From NCBI RefSeq assembly GCF_029227915.1, contig NC_079882.1:12586001-12650000 (forward strand): 64,000 nt of DNA, written 5' to 3'. Origin of the DNA: Hydractinia symbiolongicarpus. Lineage: Eukaryota; Cnidaria; Hydrozoa; Anthoathecata; Hydractiniidae. A program made the translations under genes and the position numbers. Below are positions 35,645-46,970 of the stretch, piece after piece. The stretch's first letter is position 1, and each line of letters begins with the position of its first letter. The notes below the pieces were generated by a model that was given only the letters and a program-made list of their open reading frames with translations, was not told the origin of the DNA and ran no database searches.

Positions 35645-36443
35645 GTATATTGTTATCATTTTTAAAGACGGACGACAGGAGTCAACTTTTTATCAAATCT
35701 TCTTCACGGAAAAAGTAAATTTTTCCAAGAAAGATTAAATTATTTAATTTATTACGCGCATGTCTGTCCCGGATGATTTTTTGTCTTTCGCGTACCAGAT
35801 AAAAGTTGACAATGACGCCCAGTGATTATTTGTTTTCCCCAATGTTCAGGGGGTAACAAGGTGGATTGGTTTTTATCTTTTTTCACGCATGCCTCCCCAT
35901 CAATAAATAGTAGTCGAAGAACATTCCTGGTATAAAAAGCGAAATTAGGCGAATATCGAGCAGGTTATCTTGACACTTCGGAAGACTATTAAAAAATTAA
36001 AGTAATAAGCGTCATTTTAGATGATAAACAAAAAGTATTTCAGCTTTTCATGACGAAAGCCTCTTTGTTGTATTAAAATCAAAGTTTTCGAATGAATATC
36101 TCTCTTATACACTAAATACACGGTAGGATAAAAAAAAGCTGTAAACAGGAAAAATGTATAATTTTTTCGTTTTTTTTTTTTTACAGTCGAACATGTTAAA
36201 TTTTCGCTAAGTTTTTTTCTATTGAAATTAACAGAATGATTAATGAGCTATTGTTTAAAATAAAGATTTGAGCACATTTTTTCAGTTTCTAATCACAATC
36301 AGTGCTATTCCTCTTTTTTTTCTACCATTATCCCTGCTGCTGCTATAGCAGTAACCGCAATGAAGATATACGTTTTTTTCTTTAGTATTTATTGTGTGTG
36401 TGGCGTATAAAATTTTGCGTAGAAGAAGAAACTATAACTCTAT

Positions 36444-37735
36444 GGGGCTGTTTACACGTACCCGACATGAAACTCATGCCGGCATGAAATTTCATGCCGG
36501 CATAAAAATTTTTTGGTTCACACAGAGCGTTCCTGCCGGCATGAAATGAGTTTCATTTCATGCCGGCATGAAATGAAAACCATTCTCAAATACATGCTGA
36601 ATTATGAACTTTCATCCCACAGATTCATTTTAAACATGGCTTCCAACAAGAGACAGCTTGCGCTTTTTTCAGCCTTGAATGCAGTTCTCGTGAGTTCTTC
36701 AACGTTGTTACAACTACTAAGTATTTTGGTATTGAAATTTTTACAAGAACAGAGGAGGCTCAACAATTTGAGATATCAAGCAGTTATGGAGAGAAATACA
36801 GCATTGTCGAGGTACAGACGTGCAAGGTTGAGGTAAATATTTATATTGTTTTGCTGTGGATTTTTATTATTCTTTTTCGTTTCCTGCACAACTACTCATT
36901 TTTTAGATATGTTAGAAGCAATAGAAAATGCTGGATTAAACCTGGAAGAACTGATAAATGGTGGGATAACTTGCACATTGTTGGTAACATGTGTGACGAT
37001 ACTTGGTTACAAAACTTCAGAATGACAAAACAACAATTTATGAAACTTGTCGAATTAATTAGACCTTACGCAAAGGAAAGGTCTTCACAAGTCCGCAAAG
37101 ACGTAATTCCGCTAGAAAAACGACTAGCTATTACGCTTTATTACTTGAAGGACCAAGGTTCTCTTTTGATGATTGGCAATACATTTGGCATAGCAAAAAG
37201 TACGACAAGTGTTGTTGTACATGAAATATGTGGCATATTAGCGAAAGATATCGCTTCTTTGTTGATAAAATTCCCAGTGGAAAAGGCTGATGTGGAAAAG
37301 ATTTCCAGTAACTTCCTAAAACGATTTGGATTCCCTCAGGTGATTGGTTGTGTTGATGGCACACACATCCCAATAAAACAACCCTCAGAAAACTCTCATG
37401 ATTACTTTTCCTACAAGATGTATTACTCGATCAATTGTCAAGCAATATGCGATGCGAACGGACAATTCACGAATGTCGAAATTAAATGGCCAGGCAGTGT
37501 TCATGATGCTAGAGTTTTTGCTAACTGCACGGTTCAGGAAAAGTATCTTAATGGAGAGTTTAAATTATTTTACAAGGAGATCGTAGAGGATGGTGAATCC
37601 GTGCCACAGTTGCTTTTGGGAGATCCTGCATACCCTCTTTTACCACATGTGATGAAGGAGTTCGATCATTGCATATCGAATGAACAAGTCATATTCAATC
37701 AAATGTTACGCTCCGCCCGTAACCAAAGTCCTTAA
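36444..37735 (+). pseudogene. PIF/Harbinger transposase, 3'-truncated
   Basis: Exons 36636-36832 and 36907-37735 join in phase. The protein has a basic, leucine-rich start, then the PIF/Harbinger nuclease: TWLQNFRMTKQQFMKLVELI, FGIAKSTTSVVVHEI, GCVDGTHIPIK (first Asp), WPGSVHDARVF and LLGDPAYPLLPHVM (second Asp). It stops at RSARNQSP, just before where the family has the catalytic Glu (normally an E-x2-FG-x-LK block), so it cannot transpose. The left end GGGGCTGTTTACACG (36444) resembles Harbinger termini. Subterminal TGCCGGCA palindromes occur at 36477, 36495, 36534 and 36561. No right terminus is found. Frames are otherwise intact, so the loss is recent or the 3' end is an undetected exon. 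Confidence 0.85.
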
Positions 37736-38207
37736 AGTCCTTAAAGGTAAGAATAGACGGAACATGAGGGAGGAGATAGAAAAAATACGTTCTTGAGAAT
37801 TTTTTTTAATCAATCCAGTCGATTTAGGATAATTCTCTCCTTTGGCAAACTTTGAGTTAACGCAATTCCTTCATCACTTAAAAGAAGCACGAAACAAGAC
37901 TTCTGAGCAGGGTCTTTGGTCAAAGTCTTGTGAATAATTGACCTATTTAAAAGTATATAGCAAGACAATACCACAATCAGTATAAACTCCAGAGTTTTCT
38001 ATTTTTATCTATAAAGAAAGGTATCGTTTATTTTCGATTCTAAATTTACAATTAAAAATGGTATTAGCATGCAAGAAATTCAATAAATAAACTAATTATT
38101 AATATATGAAGATCAAAAGCTCGCCCATTGCCACACAAATTTACTTGCTTTCATTCGAACACAATCTAGTTTTCCGAATTGAACTAGCAAATTTTTCGTC
38201 AGTCAGT

Positions 38208-41008
38208 TTACATTTGGTAACTCAATAAAAAAAAAACCATCAATACAGCACATATCAGGGCAGAAGGTGTTCCATACAGTGTTCTACTGCTTGATTCAAC
38301 TTCATATTTGTATAAAGTTGAAGTATAACTCCCAAGGGACGATCTACTCTTGTACCAATTAACTGGTCCCATTGAAGTCTCGATACATTTATGCTTGCAT
38401 GACACAGCTATAATTTTATTGCTTACAGTTCCAAGACTATCTTGCCAGCTTATACATACTTTTTTACCTAAAAAAAATGTTTATATTTAGTCTCGTTTAT
38501 ACGCAACTTCAGAGGGCTTCAAGAATTTAACTTTAATAATTGTTTAATTAAGATTTTCTTGATGTAAAAATTACCAAAAAACTGGGCCAGCCCTACTGTG
38601 TTGAAATAGTAACGATTTGCGTCCACAGTTATTTTTGGTTTTCCATTTTTCTCCAATGTGATATACTTTGGTTCAATATATCCACTGCATTTCATGGCTC
38701 TGTAACTAGAATCCCAGCAATGAATCACTTTCAATGTGACCTAGAATAGAACAAAATACACACTCTTAAAGGATGAATCCCGCAAATAAGGCGGTCCAAA
38801 TGTTGGACCGCCATAACTAAGGAGGATTAGGTTATAATAAAAAGTGCTTCCAATCGCAGCTCAATTTACAAAAAGCTGATTGTTTGTTGACTGACAAAAA
38901 AGGGATTTTCCACGGGCCTGTTCTTTCAGGGTAAAGGTAGCAAGTGTTTTCTACAGACAGACAGTTACGGATATAAAAACATTAAAAAGGGAATAAGTTA
39001 TTCATAGCCCCTTAATTGCATGAAGAGAGGCCTGAAATCAAGGTTGTTCTTTGGCTTACAATAACATGTTAGGTTGAGGGTTTTCAGCCAGCTTTTTACA
39101 AGCTCGTGAGCTTGTTACAAGCTCGTGAGCTTGTATTACAAGCTCGTGAGCTTGTATTAAAACGCAAATGTGTCCTACAAGAATGGAAATTTTTGCCTCT
39201 CTGAGCACCGACACGGGAGTCGTCGTGTGTTCGAATCTGATCTTGGTAACTATTTTTACTTTTTTTTTTCTTTTTTCTTTTTTAAAAAGATAAGACAAGT
39301 GTTCAAAACACTTGTTTAACTAACTAGTAAATAAAGGTGTTTCCACCAAACTTTTTAAAAGTGAATGTAGGCAGAATTAACTGAATTAATGAATTTCGCA
39401 AATTTTGGGGTTTGTGGGTTTGTGGTCTTTCTTCTTCCTGTCAGTCGGTTCACCCAAGACGGACCCATCGAAAATTAAAAGTTCGAGGAATTTTCCGTTC
39501 AGGAAGGTCTCACAAATTAATTTTGAAAAATAAGTGTGTAACAAATATTATTGCGTATCTGAATAGTAAAATATGTCGTGTCTAACTTCGTAACAAAAAT
39601 CCCAATTTGATAGACAGCTTTTTGTAAACTTTATTCGCGAGGTTGTTTGCGTATATCATACGTCTTGTTTTTTTTAGAGAAGTTCGGTTCCAGTATAAAT
39701 TAAGTAAGTTTTTCACAAATGCCCTGCAGCATTTCGTCACATATAGTCGTCAATCTCTCGTGTGTAAGTAATAGGTTGGGACAAGAACAAATTTATGGAA
39801 TCTATTTCTCTTTCAGGAATTGTGTATAAACTAAAACTGTAAGTACTTCGCGTAACAAACATATTAACAGCGAATATAACTTGGGCACAGCTCTTTGACG
39901 TTTGAAGTCGCATGCTCCATCGCATTGCGTAGCAGGTCACACTATAAAATCATTGGACGTCTATACAACACTGTTTATACATTATAACATATGCAACACC
40001 ATATGGTTTTAATTAGAATAAGTTAATTCTCATTACCAGCACAATCTAGGCATGAGTAAAGCGCTTGTAGGGACAAATTTTAGCTTGTTTTTGTTCGACC
40101 CAATAGCTAGTTGGTAAGTTGAGAACAATACGTTCTCAAAATCACAATAAAAACTAGCAATATGGTGCCAACAATAACATTTCTTTTTTGTTTAAAAGGT
40201 TAGACACTTGGATCTTAGCTAGGCTTGGATCTTAGCTATTACGTGTAGCAATAGTTTTTTATCATTAATAACCTTACAAGTTTAATTTTCTGCTAATGTT
40301 GATGTTTTCTTCTACCATTATGAAAAATATGTCCCTACAAGTGCTTTACTAGTGCCCAGACTGCGCTGTATAGAAATCGGTAATTAAAATGTCCTTTTAC
40401 AGATTTCCCATTTTAAAATAAGCATCGCTTCCTAGTATACGCCATCTTTTAATATGCGAGTGCCCTAAAATATGAAGAAAACATGCAACTTCGTCACCAG
40501 GGATTTTTGTCTCTCACTGGGGCCGTGCTGGACAGGTCTGACTTAAAGTGCTCGTCTTGCCGTCAGATTTACAAAGAGAGTTTCTAGAATCGAGGTTAAG
40601 AAAGTATGGTAATCTAATCCGTAAGTTCTTATTGATTGTTTAATAGAGCTGCAAAACGGGCGCTGCTGGCATTATGATTTAAACTAAAATAAAGCTAATG
40701 AGGGTAAAAAGGTTTATAATAAGGCCAAGAGAATAATTTTAAAGGTCATATGAATATCTTTATGAACTCTTTAATAAAAACCAAAAAAAGATTTTTAACT
40801 GATGACCACACAGTGTCTAGAAAAGCAATTAGAAATGATGTTGCTAACTTACTCTATTAACATTACCATCACTGCCAGGCTCCTTGACAATAGGACAAGC
40901 CCAAGTGTTATTAAAAAGTCTGTACGATCCATCAATGTTGCCAGGTATTTTGTTAATGTAGGCACGAGTTTGAAGAATTGCAAGTAAAGGTAAAAGTTTG
41001 AGAAACAT
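38208..41008 (-). CDS. small secreted, probably GPI-anchored six-cysteine protein
   Basis: Exons 41008-40853, 38740-38575 and 38467-38208 join in phase to 193 residues. Residues 1-16 (MFLKLLPLLAILQTRA) form a signal peptide. The mature part has six cysteines in the contexts WACPI, IHCWD, MKCSG, KVCIS, SCKH and KHKC, enough for three disulfides. The C-terminus is hydrophobic (ALICAVLMVFFLLSYQM) with small residues before it (SSSRTLYGTPS), as in GPI-anchor signals; a single short membrane span is the alternative. N-glycosylation sites NNT and no catalytic motif. I do not recognise the family; the spacing is not that of Ly6 or ShKT. Further exons in the 2.1-kb intron cannot be excluded. Confidence 0.65.
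38790..38812. repeat. GC-rich hairpin
   Basis: GGCGGTCCAA and TTGGACCGCC separated by ATG, 50 bases upstream of exon 2 of the six-cysteine gene (minus sense), in its intron 1. Confidence 0.8.
39098..39155. repeat. three tandem copies of an 18-bp palindrome
   Basis: ACAAGCTCGTGAGCTTGT at 39098-39115, 39117-39134 and 39138-39155. A GTTCGAATC B-box-like motif follows at about 39229, so this may belong to a tRNA-derived repeat. Confidence 0.85.
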
Positions 41009-42396
41009 TTGTAGAGAATCCATAAGTTGTCGTTGATTTTTCTGCTGATTTGATCATAAACGTCCTTATGTTTTATTCTATCAAAGCTATTGATGATATA
41101 GCCTGCCACAGCATGTCGCACGCCTATTATTTGTAAGATGATATATTTTAATAATATCTCTATGGATGATAGGAAGATTACAAACAAAAGACAATGCATT
41201 CTTGACATTAATTACTGATGTCGAAAAAACAAATAAAACCATAGCACGTCAACAATTTCGCAATAATCTTAACACTTTATTGACGTAGTTGGTGCAATCG
41301 CAGAGTCAGCACATTTACAAACCACGTAATACGCAATACAAAACAAGAAGACCTTATATTTACGTAATCAGTTACGAAAGGTTATTTTCAGACTATATAT
41401 TCTTAATTCACAATTTTATGGCTATAATACATTATGTTTCACCAAAAATATTCAGCCTCAACAATTCCTCTTTAAATTAAAATTCATGAATAATTAATTA
41501 GTTCTGCTGAATATAGCTTTAGTCTACGTGTTTGCAAAATTGCACAGAAGGAAATGACGCAATTATTAAAGGGAAACGTTAATAACATCAAAGATGGCGC
41601 ATTATAAGACGATCTTCATTATGCTACACTGCACGAGCTTTAACTTTCGATAGCATATAAACTTTACAATAAGGTATTGTTTATTGGATAATAAAACAAT
41701 TTGTTGCACTGTTAGGATTCTTATTGGCTTAAAACTCGTTTTAGCCTCGTTCTTAGAAATAAAATCTGTCAAAACGAGGATTCAGTCTGAATAAGTTTTG
41801 GGCGTCCAGCCTAGCTATGCTGTCTCTATCTATCTATCTCTATCTCCTCAAGCGATTTTAAAGATTCCGTCTTCGCTGGCGAAAATCAATAAATGAAGTG
41901 CATATAAAAGCAGATATTAGATTTTAAAAATTGAACTTTTGTGAATACAAACATAGCTATTATTATTTCTGCGCTTTTTGAATGAAAATAAGCAGTAGAA
42001 CTGTTGAAAATGAAAGGAAAAATGAAAGTAACAGCAAGGTTTAGTCATGCTCCATAATCGTAAACTTATTGAAATTATTTTAAGGTTACTGTAAAGGAAA
42101 TAACTAACTTGATGAGTAGTCTCAGAAAAACAGTTATAGTATATCAACACTTTATCATATATTTATCATATATATCAATATATTTTATCTTATTTTTTTT
42201 TTGTTTCTGAATGCTTGATGAAAGACGTATTTGATGGTGTTATTTTCGTGAGACGTTGATTTTCCAAAAAGAAAATATAATTAATTAAGCACACACCATT
42301 TTTTTTCACTGTACGTTTTAAAATGACTTTTTTTTCCGAATGCGTGGTCGCAGGCTTCTCGTTTTTGTAATATTACATTCAGCACAAATTAAATTC

Positions 42397-42545
42397 AAAA
42401 AGGTTCCCGGATTTTTTTTCTAATAACGTCGTTATGAAATTATTTCTAATAATTTATAATTATTCAGAAAACTGCATATTTTTTTCTTTCTGTCGTCATA
42501 GTTTGCTTATAGGTAATTTATACTTAAAAATCCGGGAACCTTTTG
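42397..42545. mobile_element. 149-bp MITE
   Basis: Left end AAAAGGTTCCCGGATTTTT and right end AAAAATCCGGGAACCTTTT are complementary over about 19 bases. The interior is AT-rich without a frame. No clear target duplication. Confidence 0.75.
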
Positions 42546-43610
42546 TGCATAATTTATTCAGCTTTTCATTACCGAAAATTTTAGTGAGCCAATAGGAAGC
42601 TTTCGGAAAAAGAGACCACAAACGTAAAGGCATGTATGCGAAAAAACGAGATATTTGTTTTTAAAGATTTTCGTAGGTGTTATAAAAATGTGTGAACTTA
42701 GTATGCAGAAAGATGAAGTGCGAACTTTTTCTTTATGCTGAATATGCGTGCGCGCGTTCAAAATTATTATTAGACAGAAGTCAGGGTTACAAGACACAGC
42801 TTTATAAACATAGCGCAATTAAAAAATGCCCAAGACAAGAGTAGCACATATATAAATGCACAGATTTTCACGTCGAATTGTTAGATAATTTTGTTTGTTA
42901 TATTTGAAAAAGATGATTACGTTATTGTTAGGTCAATTATCTACACCAGCTGACTTCAACTTTTTCGCCATCTCAGATCTCATATGCACACTCCTTAACT
43001 TTAAATTTTAATGATTTTTTTTTGCGACAACATTTACATATATTTATATATCGATGGTGAAAGTAAACTATCTAAATAATATTATTATGCATATTTTTAA
43101 ACGGGAGTTTCATATCATGCATAATGTTTACAAAAAATATGCCCAACTCATTTTGCACATATTTTGTCGAAGGTGTGAAGAATACAACACCTCTGAAAAG
43201 GCTTTTTCCAGAAAAAAGGGATGTTCCAAATGTTTTCATGGAATATAAAATATTTCATTCGAAAGATAATTTTTATTTCTATATGTCATAATTTTTTTGC
43301 AAAAAACCTAAAAAAATTGTTTCCTTTACAGTAACCTTAAGACGGGTTTAAAAATTTATTTTGCGAATTTCGTATTTTTTCACAAGACTTACACTTTGTT
43401 TACAAGTTTAAAATGTTTTGCACTACTGCTTATTCGAGTTTTGCGAACGTCAAATTGTGCCCACAAAACCAAACGCAACATTTGGTGTGATTTCTTTGTC
43501 CCTGGAGGCTCGTTCGTAACACGTATGAGAATCTTCTATCACATTGAGAATGAGGTCATCCAGCATAATTACTGGTCATAACGTCACGACTAGTACTTCT
43601 TTAAATAGCA

Positions 43611-43642
43611 GGATTTCCGCTGTTCACAGAAAAGCGGAAATC
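43611..43642. repeat. 10-bp hairpin followed by a T run
   Basis: GATTTCCGCT and AGCGGAAATC with an 11-base loop, followed 3 bases later by a T run. Resembles an RNA polymerase III terminator context, but no A/B boxes are seen. Confidence 0.5.
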
Positions 43643-45455
43643 GAGTTTTTTTACCGTTCTGTAAGAACGAATCTAGGTTGGTTAGTCAAGTTAATTAAGG
43701 CAAGTAAGCTATAAATAGGAAGAAAAGGTAATTCTGATTCTCGGTTTATTACTAGATTGGTGTAGAGGCAGTTATTTTTTTAGGTATTAAGAAAAAATCG
43801 CATTTCTATAATACCATGCTTCACATTTTTCCAAATTTTTATTATTTATTTTATACAAACGGAAATCTTCAAATGCGACCGATACGCACAAAGCAAAACG
43901 TTAGGCAAAACTGACGAGTACCAGCTTGACAAAGACACGAAAGGGCAACGTTAATCAGAAGAGCTCTCGTTTAACATTATGTTCATCCTCTACGTACGAT
44001 AAAAACCCAAACAGTTTTTTATTCAGATATGACTAACAAGAAATTCCAATGAGAAAAGCTTTAAAATGACAATCGCATGTAGTTTGAGCGCATTTGAATT
44101 ATGATTTTTTTTGAAAGAGTTTGAGCTCCTATGGATGCGCTATAACGAAGGGTGTAAAAATATGTCCAAAATGACATTTTCGTTCACTTTAAAAAAACAT
44201 TAACTAAGATCAACCTTGTTCAGGTTCTGTCTCAATACAAACACCTAAGAAGCTGGGGAGGCGAGGTTGTATGTTAGGCTTATCTTAAGATACAGTACAT
44301 ATGCGCTTAATCAAACAAAAATTGGACAAGTGTTTCAAGTTAAAAATGTTTGGTTGAACTGAAATACATTCACTACAAGAAGAATAAGATACTCTTCAGC
44401 TTAACACCACTATGCTGTTACAATATTTTGAAGTTCGCTACGTTGTAATACCATTTTTGCAGCCTAAAATAGATTTCAGGTTGGTGAGACAGTCAATCCA
44501 TTTGTTGTACACTGATCTGGTACCCGTATTCATATATTATAATATCTGTAATCTGTCAGTTCGTGCGGGACAAAGACGTGCTTCAGAAATAGCAAATGCG
44601 ATACATGTTTATGCACTTTGATGCTAACGACATCCGTGAAATCATTTTATGTTTTGGGTGACGACAACTTAACTTCACTTATGCAATAGTAGGTTTTTAA
44701 TCTGTACATCATCATTCACCCTCCCTCTCAAAAAGTCCAATTAAAAATAAAGAATTGGTTTCTCCCTAGTATCCAGTCAAACATTCACAAACAATGTAAA
44801 AGTCTAAAAGCTATAGAAATGTTTATTTATTGCTACTTATCTATCTATTAAATATTTCTAAACGGAGTAAATTAGTTCATAATTTTTTGGAAATTGGGCC
44901 GGACCAGCATCAAGGCTGACAAGGCTGAAAAAGTTCTACTCAGGCAGATGTGTAGGGTGGGAAGCGGTTAAAGTACTACAATCGCAGTTTCTACAATATC
45001 AACGTTATAAAAAAAATTAACGCAAGGGTCCGTAAAGATCCAGGAAATCGAGAAATAGGCCACGAGCAAAAATTTCGACGATTTCAGGTTTAGATATAAC
45101 TAAATAACATAAGTCCTACTTTGACAAAGTCAAAGTGTGTGAGTCTGAAAAGGCTGCATATAATTGTTTGTGAGTACGATCTTTGAAATTAAACATTTAT
45201 TGCAATAATTGTCGGAGCAGGATTGCATCAGGATAATTGTAGCGGCATATTTGCTTTTTAATAGTTAACGTTGTTTGCATATCGTAGAAACCAGTCGCTT
45301 ATACTTAAAGCTGTAGCACCCCTGCTGTAAAACTTGAATTACTAGTTGGCACATAAAACCATAAAACATTTTGTATTGGCGCAACACCACACCTCGAGTT
45401 TTGGAGCTCGACGCAACTGTTTTATAGGAGTTACTCATATTAAGCAATAAACAAG

Positions 45456-46939
45456 ATGGCGTCGCTCATGCTGCTGGATTATAAGTACTTATCAAAAAAA
45501 GAACTTGATGGATTCGATAAATATAAGGTATTTTTAAATCGTCTTCTACCAACTAATTTAGCTATCCGCACTAGGGCAGCTATTAAAGATGGGTGTTTGT
45601 AATTCTACGGTAGCTTAAGCTATCTCACCTTCTACTACAAACTTTTTAAGATTGCGAAAATAAAATAAAAATAAAAAAGCAGCGGCTTTGGAATATGTGC
45701 AGAAAAATTCATGATTTAAAATAAAACTGAAACGTAGATATGCACCCACTCACTGTATCTGCGTTGCAGCTTTCACATTATATGATGCTTGAAAATTCTT
45801 GTTTTTTACGAGTACATTCATCATTATATCTGGTGTTGCAGCTTTTATAATATAATGCTTTAAAATAAGACAGCTAAACTGTAGAATAAGAGAGAAAGAG
45901 ATTGTATATTTCACATGGCTAGCCTTGCAAACATTGAGGAATATACCCTGTGTATGATTTCGGTGGGGACCTAAAGTATTTAATGCTCATTTCGAGCTAC
46001 ACAGAGCCAATTAGGTCCTGCGCTCTGCCAGACAACTCCTAGCCCACACACTATGCCATCCCCCCAACTTCCCTCACATGATGTTGATTAGCCCAAGGCT
46101 ATGATAACTTTCACTTACCCATATTGAATTGCGGCCAAGGGGGGACGAACCCCAGTCTCTCGCACAAAGTGTGAGAGTTATAAACACCAAGCTGTGGCAG
46201 CATAAAATTATAACCACTAAGCTGTTGTGCCACAGGATACATACAGAAAAATTATAATTAGAATAAAAACTGCAATGCATAAATGCACCCACTCACGTAT
46301 CTGCAACAAGGGTGCTGACTTGTCCAGAAACACCCACATATATGGAGGACGAGTTTGGGCAACATTTTAGAAATAAAATTTGCACTTTTTTAGGTAAATC
46401 CCAAACTTGCCTGAATTATACCAAACTTTACCAAATTATTCCTGAAATGCAAAACAGCACTATCAATTTCTTTGACTTGGCCAAAAAAGGCAACCTTTAA
46501 GGTATTACAGAATTGTGTGACTTTATTAACTATACAAGATCTCGTTCTTTAAAATTGCTTAACTGCATATCAGGTCTTATAATATTCTTGGAAATTCTCA
46601 CTTTAAAGTGTGTATATGTGTTGTAGCTTTAACTTGATGTCCGAAGTTTTTGTTCCTTAAAAATAGTGTATTTGCGTTGCAGCTTTTATTTGATGCTCAG
46701 AAATTCTTGTTTTTTAAAAGTGCGAAAATGTATAAAATTAGTGCTTTTGATGCAGAGATATTAGGGTTTAAAGGTTTTTTGATGACATCTTCAACCTGTC
46801 AGTTCTGAAACAGATGGGTTGACCCAGCTTTGGGAATGGCTTCACTAATCATATTTAGGTTTTGATGTCAAACTATTGTATCACTGTCAATAAGTAGCTA
46901 ATATATCAGAAATCATATAATATCCTCTTTTTAGAAGTC

Positions 46940-46970
<31 letters not shown>

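Larger units (their letters stand above)
41210..45400. other. intergenic, 4 kb
   Basis: No splice-joined coding segments. Contains the MITE at 42397 and the hairpin at 43611. The promoter of the minus-strand six-cysteine gene should be near its left end and that of EPT1 near its right end; no core elements are obvious. Confidence 0.5.

Noticed and set aside
40849-41208. 119-codon minus-strand frame with a hydrophobic start
   Set aside because: Overlaps exon 1 of the six-cysteine gene in another frame; the shorter frame has a proper signal peptide and joins in phase to downstream exons.
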